Source: Gammaproteobacteria bacterium UBA6724 (lineage in GTDB: Bacteria > Pseudomonadota > Gammaproteobacteria > Pseudomonadales > Azotimanducaceae). Taken from it: 39,769 bases of DNA. Positions 33,293 through 39,769 of this stretch are shown here, piece by piece; within the stretch, counting starts at the first letter, position 1; each line of letters begins with the position of its first letter. The notes beneath the pieces are model-generated. The model saw only the letters and a program-made list of their open reading frames with translations, ran no database searches and had not been told where the DNA came from. The position numbers and the translations under genes were made by a program. The stretch covers positions 1 through 39,769 of the forward strand of contig DKIG01000018.1 in NCBI GenBank assembly GCA_002454165.1, given 5' to 3'.

Positions 33293-34186
33293 TCAGGCTC
33301 GGCGACGACGACGGCGTCTGCCCGTGTCCGTAACTTCTGCCAAGGGTTCACGATATGCCCTGATCCATTTCGCGCAGTCCGGGTCATGACCCATCATCAC
33401 ATCGGCACCGCGCACAGCCTGGACGACCTCCTCATGCAGGGGGCTGGTGATCGCTGAGGTCATGCCCGCAGCAATAGCCATGGCGAGAAAGGCACCGTTT
33501 ACACCATTCCGGTTGGGCAAGCCAAAACTGATATTGGAAGCCCCACAGGTTGTGTTGACATGCAATTCATTACGCAATCGGTAAACCAGTTCCATAACCT
33601 GCTTACCGGCACTGTTGACGGCACCGATGGGCATGACCAAGGGATCAACGATGACATCCTCGTGACTGATGCCATAGTCCGCCGCTCGCTCAACTATTTT
33701 TTTCGCCACGATAAAACGTTCATTTGGATCTTCCGATATACCCGTTTCATCATTGGAAATGGCGACCACCGCCGCACCATATTTTGCAACCAGTGGTAGC
33801 ACCCGTTCTAGCACCTCGTCTTCTCCGGTAACGGAATTGACCAACGGCTTCCCTTGATAGACTGCCAATCCTGCTTCAAGCGCCTCCACTATTGAGGAAT
33901 CAATGGACAGGGGTACATCGGTCACGGACTGAACCAGTTTGATGGCTTGCGCCAGAATTGCCGGTTCATCTGCCAATGGTATCCCGGCATTGACATCAAG
34001 CATCTGAGCACCTGCTTTCACCTGGGCAATCGCATCCGCCTCAACCCGGCTAAAGTCACCTGCTTTCATTTCACGCGCCAGCACCTTTCTACCAGTTGGA
34101 TTGATTCTCTCGCCGATGATGACGAAGGGTTCATCAAAACCGATCCTGACTTCCCTGGTGGCAGAACTCAGCAGTGTTGTTGTCAT
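33293..34186 (-). CDS. methyltetrahydrofolate:corrinoid methyltransferase (pterin-binding, MtgA/MeTr-like)
   Basis: The 297-residue TIM-barrel protein has the pterin-binding signature FVIIGERINPTGRKVLAREM, then LDVNAGIP, PLSIDSSIVEALEAGL, LVNSVTGE and TTCGASNISFGLPNR. It belongs to the dihydropteroate synthase-like methyltransferases (MeTr, MtgA). These move a methyl between a corrinoid protein and tetrahydrofolate. In this operon it would take the methyl from the corrinoid carrier to give 5-methyl-THF. Its ATG overlaps the MetF-like stop (ATGA). The extreme C-terminus is an arginine run (GRRRRRRRA) encoded by a CGA/CGG-like micro-repeat, probably a recent extension. Confidence 0.88.
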   Translation of the reverse strand: MTTTLLSSATREVRIGFDEPFVIIGERINPTGRKVLAREMKAGDFSRVEADAIAQVKAGAQMLDVNAGIPLADEPAILAQAIKLVQSVTDVPLSIDSSIVEALEAGLAVYQGKPLVNSVTGEDEVLERVLPLVAKYGAAVVAISNDETGISEDPNERFIVAKKIVERAADYGISHEDVIVDPLVMPIGAVNSAGKQVMELVYRLRNELHVNTTCGASNISFGLPNRNGVNGAFLAMAIAAGMTSAITSPLHEEVVQAVRGADVMMGHDPDCAKWIRAYREPLAEVTDTGRRRRRRRA

Positions 34187-35217
34187 ATTGCTTTACTCCT
34201 TTTGTATCCTTGCACGGCTTCATCAGCACCGGGTTGCCAGGGTATCCGACCTTCCAGCACACCAGTTTTTTCTACTATTTCTGGCACACGATGCTCCTGT
34301 TTGTAAGCCATAATGTGAATCCCATGAACGCCAATGATGTCCTTCAACTCATGCACCATATCAATACATATATTGACGCCTTCCTGGGCCTGAGCCTTGG
34401 CGCCAATTACGCCCTTCAAACGTTTGATGATGGCATCGGGAATATGCACCCCGGCGACATGACGCCGGATCCACTCGGCTGATCTGGCGGATGCCAGAGG
34501 TCCAACACCGGGCAGGATAAACACCGTTTCATGTAATCCCAAATCCCTGACCTCCTGCATGTACTCCTTGAAGCGTTCAATGTCAAAACAGTACTGGGTC
34601 TGAATAAATTGGGCGCCTACGGCGATCTTCTTCTTCAATCTCAGAGGACGATAATCCAGGGGCGGAGCAAAGGGATTGGCGGCAGCACCGAGAAACACCT
34701 GGGGCGGGGATGTAATTTCCCGCCCGCTCAAAAACCTGCCCTCATCACGCATACTACGAATCATGGCAAGGGAACTCATAGAATCCAGATCAAACACGGA
34801 TTTGGCGGCAGCGTGGTCGCCTGATTCTACACCGTCACCGGTTAGACAAAGCAGGTTAGACACTCCCATGGCGGAAGCACCGAGCACATCACCCTGGATC
34901 GCAATACGGTTCCGGTCCCGGCAGGAAATTTGCATCACCATGGAATAGCCGCGCCGGGTCAGGAGGGAGCACATACCCACGCTAGACATGTGGCAGTTGG
35001 CACCAGAACCATCCGTGGCGTTGATCGCATCCACATAGCCGTCAAACAGACGCGCTCGGACATAGGCTTCGTGGGGGTCGGCGGAATCAGGCGGTGCTAT
35101 TTCGGCGGTGACGGTAAAGGCACCCGCCCTCAGTATCCGTTCAAGCCTGCCGGGAGAGTTATGCCCGGGCAGTATCGGCAGATTTTCACCGGCGACGGGT
35201 TCATCATCAAATTGCAT
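34183..35217 (-). CDS. methylenetetrahydrofolate reductase (MetF-like)
   Basis: The 344-residue flavoprotein barrel has FTVTAEIAPPDSADPHEAYVRA, NATDGSGANCHMSSVGMCSLL, MQISCRDRNRIAIQGD, NLLCLTGDGVESGDH and GAQFIQTQYCFDIERFKEYM. All are MetF-family signatures. Here it would run in the oxidative direction, turning 5-methyl-THF from betaine or DMSP demethylation into 5,10-methylene-THF. It overlaps the Cys-rich partner gene upstream by 11 nt, matching the two-component MTHFR in which a MetF chain pairs with an iron-sulfur C-terminal protein. A housekeeping methionine role is less likely given the operon. Confidence 0.9.
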   Translation of the reverse strand: MQFDDEPVAGENLPILPGHNSPGRLERILRAGAFTVTAEIAPPDSADPHEAYVRARLFDGYVDAINATDGSGANCHMSSVGMCSLLTRRGYSMVMQISCRDRNRIAIQGDVLGASAMGVSNLLCLTGDGVESGDHAAAKSVFDLDSMSSLAMIRSMRDEGRFLSGREITSPPQVFLGAAANPFAPPLDYRPLRLKKKIAVGAQFIQTQYCFDIERFKEYMQEVRDLGLHETVFILPGVGPLASARSAEWIRRHVAGVHIPDAIIKRLKGVIGAKAQAQEGVNICIDMVHELKDIIGVHGIHIMAYKQEHRVPEIVEKTGVLEGRIPWQPGADEAVQGYKRSKAI

Positions 35218-35680
35218 GCAATGCTCTTTTTTTCTCGTGCCTTCTGCGTAACTCCCGGAGCCAAGCAGAACTTCCTTGCAATCTATGGTCCACCGGCGGC
35301 TGGATTATCTGAATTTTCTCCACCCCCTGGGTGATACGTTGGCTACCCTCCCAGGCGGACACCCAGACGCAGGTGATGGCAGGATTGATCTCGCAACTGC
35401 CATCTTGACGCACGCCGCCGCAGGGACCGTTGCGGAGTGACTTGGGACAGTTCATCGGACACACCATACCCGTTGCGCCAAGAATGCACTGGCCGCAGGA
35501 TTGGGAATCAAACAGAAACCCCTTCACAAGGCTTTCAAATTTGATTACGGGTAACTCCAATCGTTTATAGCCAATAAGCGCAAACAGCGGATGCAGGAAA
35601 CCCATGCCTCTTGTCAGCGCTTCATAGAAACGGTCTAGCCAACCCGCGTTGCGGGTTGACCAGTATCTAACACTTTTCAA
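35207..35680 (-). CDS. MTHFR C-terminal-type Cys-rich protein (iron-sulfur partner of MetF)
   Basis: The 157-residue protein, with TTG start at 35680, carries seven cysteines in a tight block: C62-x2-C65, C74, C78, C87, C96 and C104 (CGQCILGATGMVCPMNCPKS, NGPCGGV). WEGSQR and RLQGSSAWLRELRR follow. This is the methylene-tetrahydrofolate reductase C-terminal family, found beside MetF in corrinoid C1 pathways, where it likely passes electrons through iron-sulfur or zinc sites. It overlaps both neighbours (14 nt and 11 nt), a strong sign of coupled translation. Confidence 0.85.
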   Translation of the reverse strand: MKSVRYWSTRNAGWLDRFYEALTRGMGFLHPLFALIGYKRLELPVIKFESLVKGFLFDSQSCGQCILGATGMVCPMNCPKSLRNGPCGGVRQDGSCEINPAITCVWVSAWEGSQRITQGVEKIQIIQPPVDHRLQGSSAWLRELRRRHEKKRALHAI

Positions 35681-36029
35681 CTGAAGACTCCGCCAGGCCG
35701 CCCTGTGCTATCAGATCTTTCAAGTCTGCGTCAGTGTAGCGAAATGTGATGGCTTCTACCTCTGCCTCAGCAATGGCGGTCAGGTCATCGACAGTCATGG
35801 TGGCGGTTTTTGACAAGGCGATTTTTGATAGCGCCGTTTTTGACAAACTCACCGTCTCCCGTCGCCACTCTTCCATATAGGCGGCACTGCTGCCCTTCCC
35901 GACCCGCATTGCCGTCCGGTCAATGGCTTTCTGGAATTTTGAATTCAATGCCGCTCTGCCCCGCACCCGGTTATGTTTGACGATAACCTGGGCGGGAATA
36001 TCACGCCAATACACATGGATGATCTGCAT
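35667..36029 (-). CDS. virulence-factor-family small protein (PF13769-like)
   Basis: The 120-residue protein starts MQIIHVYWRDIPAQVIVKHNRVRGRAALNSKFQKAIDRTAMRVGK-like and has YMEEWRR. It resembles, from memory, the family labelled 'virulence factor', which in proteobacteria sits in MttB/DUF1638/MetF clusters. The name is historical and its function is unknown. No metal motif is obvious. The middle carries a micro-repeat (LSKTALSKIALSKTA) from three 15-bp units. It begins 1 bp after DUF1638 and overlaps the Cys-rich gene, so it belongs to the operon. Confidence 0.7.
   Translation of the reverse strand: MQIIHVYWRDIPAQVIVKHNRVRGRAALNSKFQKAIDRTAMRVGKGSSAAYMEEWRRETVSLSKTALSKIALSKTATMTVDDLTAIAEAEVEAITFRYTDADLKDLIAQGGLAESSVEKC
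35803..35847 (-). repeat. 15-bp in-frame tandem repeat in the virulence-factor-family gene
   Basis: Three 15-bp units of the GCGGTTTTTGACAAG type lie at 35803-35817, 35818-35832 and 35833-35847. They encode L-S-K-T/I-A repeated three times. Confidence 0.9.
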
Positions 36030-36030
36030 C

Positions 36031-36717
36031 TCAACCTCGAGCGATTAACCGGCTGGGCAGTGCCGCTTCAAGATTGCCCAGACCCGTGTGATGGTGCATA
36101 TATTCCAACCCCAGAAAGTCTGCCGCCTGCCGGGCAAGCACCTGAAGCCTCTCATCTCTGCTTTGGGAGAGATAAACCAGCCGTTTGTAATTCCCGAAGA
36201 AGGTAGCTTTCAATTCAGGATAGGTGCCGAGTTGCAAACCTTCAATGACGAGCCGCTTAAAGTGACGCGCCAGAAAGTCGGTCAGATAAAAACTTCCCGG
36301 CTCCTCCTCAGACAATCTGACGAAGGTTTCCTCTCCCGCGAATATGGAATAACAATGGGGTCCCGGCAGACGCTTGGCACCGGTCCTGGCAAGGACAGCG
36401 TCAATCCCGCCACTGGTGCCGCAGTCACCATAGGCAACAAACACCTGGTCGTAGTCTGCCTGATGTTGCCGGATAGTCGTCTCCAGCAGTGCCGGAATCT
36501 TCTCTGGACGATTATGTAACCGGGCATCAAGACACCTGAGTGTCATCTGCTCCCAGCCAACCTGATGTTTGAGCGCCATCAGTTCCCTGGCAAGCGCACC
36601 ACAGGCTATCACCAGGGTGGTTGCCGGAGTAGCGGGGCTTTTATCCCGACCATCATCCCGGCCATCCCGACCACTCTGGCTTATGGGAATTATCACGGCT
36701 CTTGCAGATTTAGCCAC
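36031..36717 (-). CDS. DUF1638 protein of the corrinoid operon
   Basis: The 228-residue protein starts at GTG 36717, overlapping the corrinoid-protein stop by 8 nt. LVIACGALARELMALK, LRCLDARLHNRPEKIPALL, VAYGDCGTSGGIDAVLA and GPHCYSIFAGEE are DUF1638 hallmarks. DUF1638 genes accompany methylamine and betaine methyltransferases in methanogens and bacteria, but no biochemical role is established. The conserved Cys and His residues hint at metal or corrinoid binding. The N-terminal tail has a 9-bp micro-repeat (GRDGRDDGRDK, 36643-36672). Confidence 0.85.
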   Translation of the reverse strand: MAKSARAVIIPISQSGRDGRDDGRDKSPATPATTLVIACGALARELMALKHQVGWEQMTLRCLDARLHNRPEKIPALLETTIRQHQADYDQVFVAYGDCGTSGGIDAVLARTGAKRLPGPHCYSIFAGEETFVRLSEEEPGSFYLTDFLARHFKRLVIEGLQLGTYPELKATFFGNYKRLVYLSQSRDERLQVLARQAADFLGLEYMHHHTGLGNLEAALPSRLIARG

Positions 36718-37420
36718 TGGCTGCCTCCCGCTTCTCGGTCACGAGTCTGAGCGCAGTCTCCGATGCATCCGCCGCGTCACGACAATAGGCATCGGCGCCC
36801 ACGGCTTCGCCAAACTCCTCATTCAGCGGCGCACCGCCCACCATCACTATGTACTTGTGACGCAACTGGCGTTCAACCAGAGCATCTATAACGACTTTCA
36901 TGTAGGACATAGTGGTCGTCAACAAGGCGGACATGCCGAGAATATCCGGTTCGTATTTTTCCAAGGCTTCAAGATAGGCTTCAACAGAGTTGTTAATACC
37001 AATGTCCGTTACCTCAAAACCCGCGCCTTCCATCATCATGGTCACCAGGTTCTTGCCAATATCATGAATGTCCCCTTTTACCGTGCCAATCACCATGGTA
37101 CCAACTGGCTTTGCACCGGTTTCCGCCAGCAGGGGTCTCAATATCGCCATGCCGCCCTTCATGGCATTTGCCGCCTGCAACACCTCGGGCACGAACAATA
37201 TGCCATCACGAAAATCTATGCCGACTATCGTCATACCCGCCACCAGCGCGTCGGACAGCACCTTGTCAGCGGGCCAGTCCCGGTCAAGCAGGATCCTGGT
37301 GCCTTCCTCTATCTCTTCTTTTAATCCGTCGTAAAGATCGTCATGCATCTGCTGAGTTAGCTCTTCATCTGATAGTTCAGACAAAACGATATCTTCTTCG
37401 TCATACATATCGTCACTCAT
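36710..37420 (-). CDS. corrinoid (B12-binding) methyl carrier protein, MttC/MtgC-like
   Basis: I chose the ATG at 37420 (MSDDMYDEED) because AAAGGA precedes it; the frame also opens at ATG 37444, which has no ribosome site. An N-terminal four-helix cap is followed by the cobalamin domain with MVIGTVKGDIHDIGKNLV. D117-x-H119-x2-G122 gives the lower axial His ligand. GMSALLTTTM and VGGAPL follow. The protein carries the methyl as methyl-Co(III) between the MttB-like enzyme and the folate methyltransferase. It lies 50 nt after mttB. The acidic N-terminal 20 residues are an unusual addition. Confidence 0.93.
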   Translation of the reverse strand: MSDDMYDEEDIVLSELSDEELTQQMHDDLYDGLKEEIEEGTRILLDRDWPADKVLSDALVAGMTIVGIDFRDGILFVPEVLQAANAMKGGMAILRPLLAETGAKPVGTMVIGTVKGDIHDIGKNLVTMMMEGAGFEVTDIGINNSVEAYLEALEKYEPDILGMSALLTTTMSYMKVVIDALVERQLRHKYIVMVGGAPLNEEFGEAVGADAYCRDAADASETALRLVTEKREAASG

Positions 37421-37470
37421 GGCTGCGTCCTTTACTCCGTGCATTGTTTTTTATAATGGATACAAAACAC

Positions 37471-39012
37471 TTAATAGTTGCTATCCGGGAAAGATGCTTT
37501 CCTTCTGTTGATAAAGTCGAGCAGTGCTTCATGTTTCGCTGGCTCAAGCGGTGGCTCTTCATACTCATTTAGCATGGTCTTCCAGATGAGATTGGCGCGC
37601 TGTGCGGCGTCCAACGAGCCATCTGCTTGCCACTGTTCAAAACTGTTGTTGTCGGCAACGATGGAACGATAAAAGGCAGTTTCAAAATTAGCCTGGGTGT
37701 GTTCGCAACCGAGGAAGTGCGCGCCGGGACCAACTGCCCGCAAGGCATCCATCGCTTGGCCGTTTTCCGACATATCCATGCCCTCTAGCAGAATCTTGAT
37801 CATGGCAGCCTGATCAATGTCCAGGATGAATTTTTCATAGCCCATACTCAGCCCGCCCTCAAGCCAGCCAGCCGTGTGCAACATGAAATTCACGCCGGCA
37901 ATGGCTGCCGTTTGCAGGGTATTAGCAGATTCGTAAGCAGCCTGGGCATCCGGTATTTTTGCCGCGCAGAGTCCGCCGCCACTCCGAAAAGGCACTCCCA
38001 ATCGTCTCGCCAGGGTAGCGGCAGCGTAGAGTACGATGGAGGGTTCGGCAGTACCAAAAGTCGGTGCCCCATTTTGCATGGACACCGCGCTGGCAAAGGT
38101 CCCGAACACCACTGGTGCCCCGGGCCGCACCATCTGAATAAATGCCATGCCTGCCAGTGCCTCCGCAAGAATCTGCGTCACCGTGCCAGCCAGGGTGACA
38201 GGCGACATGGCACCGGCAAGAATAAATGGAGAAATGATAGTTGCCTGATTGTGCCGTGCGTACACCTTCGCCGCGCCCAGCATGGTTGCATCAAAGGTCA
38301 TGGGCGAGTTGGCATTGATCAGGCTGGTACAGACGGTGTTTTGTTCAACAAAATCATCGCCAAAGACCTGTTTCGCCATGTCCACCGTGTCCTGAGCCCG
38401 GTCGGGATGAGTGACCGAGCCCATAAAGGGTTTGTCGCTGTATCTCAAATGACTGTAGATCATGTCGAAATGGCGTTTATTCACCGGCAGGTCAACCGGT
38501 TCACAGACGGTACCGCCAGAATGATGTAAACCAGGTGCCAGATAAGCCAATTTTACGAAGTTTTCAAAGTCCTTAATCGTTGCGTAGCGACGCCCCTGGT
38601 CAAGATCTCTCACAAAGGGTGAACCGTAGGCTGGCACCAGCACCGTGCGATCGCCGCCAATGATGACATTGCGTTCAGGATTCCTGGCGTGTTGGGTGTA
38701 CTCGGCTGGCGCGGAAGCCTGGATGATTGCCCGACACATACCAGAGGGGAAACGCACCCGTTCACCATCTACATCGGCACCAGCATCTTTGAGTATCCCC
38801 AGGGCTTCCTGGTCGTCACGGAATTCAATGCCAATCTCCTCCAGCACCTTATCGGCATTGTGCTCAATGAGAGACAGGCTCTCTTCATCCAGATAATCAA
38901 AATAGGGAATCTTCCGCTCAATAAAGGCGGTAATCTCAGTCTGAACCTGCTGTCGCGCTGCCCGTTTAGCCTTCCTTCCACCACTACGGCGACGGGGACT
39001 GTGCTGACTCAT
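37471..39012 (-). CDS. MttB-superfamily (non-pyrrolysine) corrinoid methyltransferase
   Basis: The 513-residue protein has the MttB-family core VLEEIGIEFRDD, HHSGGTVCEPVDLPVNKRH, SPFILAGAMSPVTLAGTV and GAPTFGTAEPSIVLYAAA. The frame has no in-frame amber codon, so it is a non-pyrrolysine homolog. Characterised relatives such as MtgB demethylate glycine betaine; others use carnitine, proline betaine or butyrobetaine. The oxygenase pair and soxBDAG make betaine-to-dimethylglycine the best guess. It leads an 11-gene minus-strand operon. GGGG lies 9 nt before the ATG, and a 12-bp palindrome (39031-39042) lies in the leader. Confidence 0.88.
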   Translation of the reverse strand: MSQHSPRRRSGGRKAKRAARQQVQTEITAFIERKIPYFDYLDEESLSLIEHNADKVLEEIGIEFRDDQEALGILKDAGADVDGERVRFPSGMCRAIIQASAPAEYTQHARNPERNVIIGGDRTVLVPAYGSPFVRDLDQGRRYATIKDFENFVKLAYLAPGLHHSGGTVCEPVDLPVNKRHFDMIYSHLRYSDKPFMGSVTHPDRAQDTVDMAKQVFGDDFVEQNTVCTSLINANSPMTFDATMLGAAKVYARHNQATIISPFILAGAMSPVTLAGTVTQILAEALAGMAFIQMVRPGAPVVFGTFASAVSMQNGAPTFGTAEPSIVLYAAATLARRLGVPFRSGGGLCAAKIPDAQAAYESANTLQTAAIAGVNFMLHTAGWLEGGLSMGYEKFILDIDQAAMIKILLEGMDMSENGQAMDALRAVGPGAHFLGCEHTQANFETAFYRSIVADNNSFEQWQADGSLDAAQRANLIWKTMLNEYEEPPLEPAKHEALLDFINRRKASFPDSNY

Positions 39013-39030
39013 AGATGACCCCAGATTGAA

Positions 39031-39042
39031 CCGCTTAAGCGG
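39031..39042. promoter_or_regulatory. perfect 12-bp palindrome in the mttB leader
   Basis: CCGCTTAAGCGG lies 18-30 nt before the mttB start. It could be an operator or a small leader hairpin controlling the corrinoid operon. No matching copy was noticed before soxB or the regulator gene. Confidence 0.4.
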
Positions 39043-39110
39043 GATTTATCGCGCGCATTTTGTGCTGGTTTTGATTTATATGTATCCAATTTACGACAAG
39101 AGACTACATA

Positions 39111-39160
39111 AAGGCGACATGCGTCGTCGTGCCACGCCGTCGTCCCGTCGCTGTCGCCTT
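39111..39160 (+). terminator. 9-bp inverted repeat with long loop followed by a T-rich run
   Basis: AAGGCGACA (39111-39119) and TGTCGCCTT (39152-39160) pair perfectly around a 32-nt GTCG-rich loop, then GATTTTCTTTT follows on the plus strand. It lies between the divergent mttB and GANTC methyltransferase genes. It may attenuate or insulate plus-strand transcription; the loop is long for a standard terminator. Confidence 0.3.
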
Positions 39161-39229
39161 GATTTTCTTTTGCGCGGGCATGACAATGGACGCGCAACGA
39201 ATGGCTAAACAGAAACGGTGCATTGCATA

Positions 39230-39769
39230 ATGCAGAAAAATCTAAAATTCTCAAAATACGATGCGGTCGGATCTGGCTATCGAATCTACCACGGCGCTTG
39301 TATTGAGGTATTAGCAAGGCTACCGAGAAAATCCGCAAAACTGATCTTCGCCGATCCGCCTTACAATCTGCAACTAAAACAAGAACTGTATCGCCCCAAT
39401 CAAACCAAGGTGGATGGCGTCGATGATCCGTGGGATCAATTTTCATCGGTCGCCAAGTATGATGAATTCACCGAGCAATGGCTCGTCGCATGCCGTCGAG
39501 TCTTGGCTGATGATGGCACGATTTGGGTGATTGGCTCCTACCATAATATTTTTCGGGTTGGCAAGATTATGATGGATTTGGGATTTTGGATCCTCAACGA
39601 TATTCAATGGCATAAAACCAATCCAATGCCGAACTTTCGGGGCGTTAGATTCACCAATGCAACGGAGACTCTTATATGGGCAAAAAAATCGGAGCAGCAA
39701 AAGAAATACACTTTTAATCATCAGGTGATGAAACAGTTGAATGGCGGGAAGCAAATGACATCGGTTTGG
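39230..39769 (+). CDS. CcrM/HinfI-type GANTC adenine-N6 methyltransferase (runs off the right edge)
   Basis: The open frame has 180 codons from ATG 39230 with no stop before the window end. KLIFADPPYNLQL gives the DPPY catalytic motif near residue 48. VDDPWDQFSSVAKYDEFT, GTIWVIGSYHNIFRVGKIMMDLGFWIL, NPMPNFRGVRF and NATETLIWAKKS follow M.HinfI and CcrM closely in order and spacing, as I remember them. The predicted target is GANTC, methylated on adenine. CcrM is a cell-cycle enzyme of Alphaproteobacteria; here it is more likely an R-M or orphan enzyme. The C-terminal DNA-binding part is outside the window. Confidence 0.88.
   Translation, partial: MQKNLKFSKYDAVGSGYRIYHGACIEVLARLPRKSAKLIFADPPYNLQLKQELYRPNQTKVDGVDDPWDQFSSVAKYDEFTEQWLVACRRVLADDGTIWVIGSYHNIFRVGKIMMDLGFWILNDIQWHKTNPMPNFRGVRFTNATETLIWAKKSEQQKKYTFNHQVMKQLNGGKQMTSVW

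Noticed and set aside
37471..39012. Pyrrolysine-dependent MttB
   Set aside because: The 513-codon frame has no in-frame amber codon, and no pyl genes are in the window.

Overview
The window reads as chromosome of a marine-type gammaproteobacterium. The block hisC-tyrA-cmk-rpsA-ihfB-lapA-lapB (1957-8368, minus strand) is a classic gammaproteobacterial arrangement. Around it lie genes for C1-sulfur and methylated-amine use that are common in marine proteobacteria: a DmdA-like DMSP demethylase, heterotetrameric sarcosine oxidase, and an MttB-type corrinoid methyltransferase operon. The host background looks GC-moderate. Two inserts are visibly AT-richer (about 9.72-10.93 kb and 22.05-28.0 kb). 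These statements come from reading the sequence; no searches were run.

Left part (1-8.4 kb). A partial restriction-type gene runs off the left edge. A tRNA-Asn(GTT) with a near-consensus promoter follows, then a small exported helix-hairpin-helix protein and the housekeeping operon. Next comes an exported methyltransferase (8721-9509) and a frameshifted C-terminal scrap of an hppA proton-pumping pyrophosphatase (9601-9716). The scrap abuts a small zeta-toxin cassette (9796-10743) and a truncated ORF (10758-10925).

Middle (10.9-22.0 kb). dmdA is followed by a roughly 200-bp array of about 16 short tandem repeats that begins inside its last codons. Then, on the minus strand, come a TonB-dependent receptor, soxBDAG and a GlxA/GbdR-type regulator.

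Defence insert (22.05-28.0 kb, plus strand). radC, a type III-like Mod methyltransferase, a Res helicase-nuclease and a DUF6883-like small protein overlap each other. They sit between the regulator and sdaA and appear to split one catabolic locus.

Right part (28.0-39.0 kb, minus strand). Eleven tightly packed genes run mttB-like, corrinoid protein, DUF1638, virulence-factor family, MTHFR C-terminal Cys-rich protein, MetF-like, methyl-THF:corrinoid methyltransferase, ASKHA/ferredoxin reactivator, GBBH-like 2OG dioxygenase, HD-domain oxygenase-like, sdaA. My reading is a quaternary-amine (probably glycine betaine) demethylation pathway. It feeds methyl groups to tetrahydrofolate and carbon to serine and pyruvate. 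It has a two-oxygenase front end resembling TmpA/TmpB, which release glycine betaine from 2-trimethylaminoethylphosphonate. The sarcosine oxidase and GlxA regulator beyond the insert complete the route to glycine; no dimethylglycine-demethylating enzyme is visible. A divergent CcrM/HinfI-type GANTC methyltransferase runs off the right edge.

A cross-cutting oddity is the density of short (9-17 bp) tandem duplications in the host background, both in-frame inside genes and over gene junctions. I noticed none in the AT-rich inserts.
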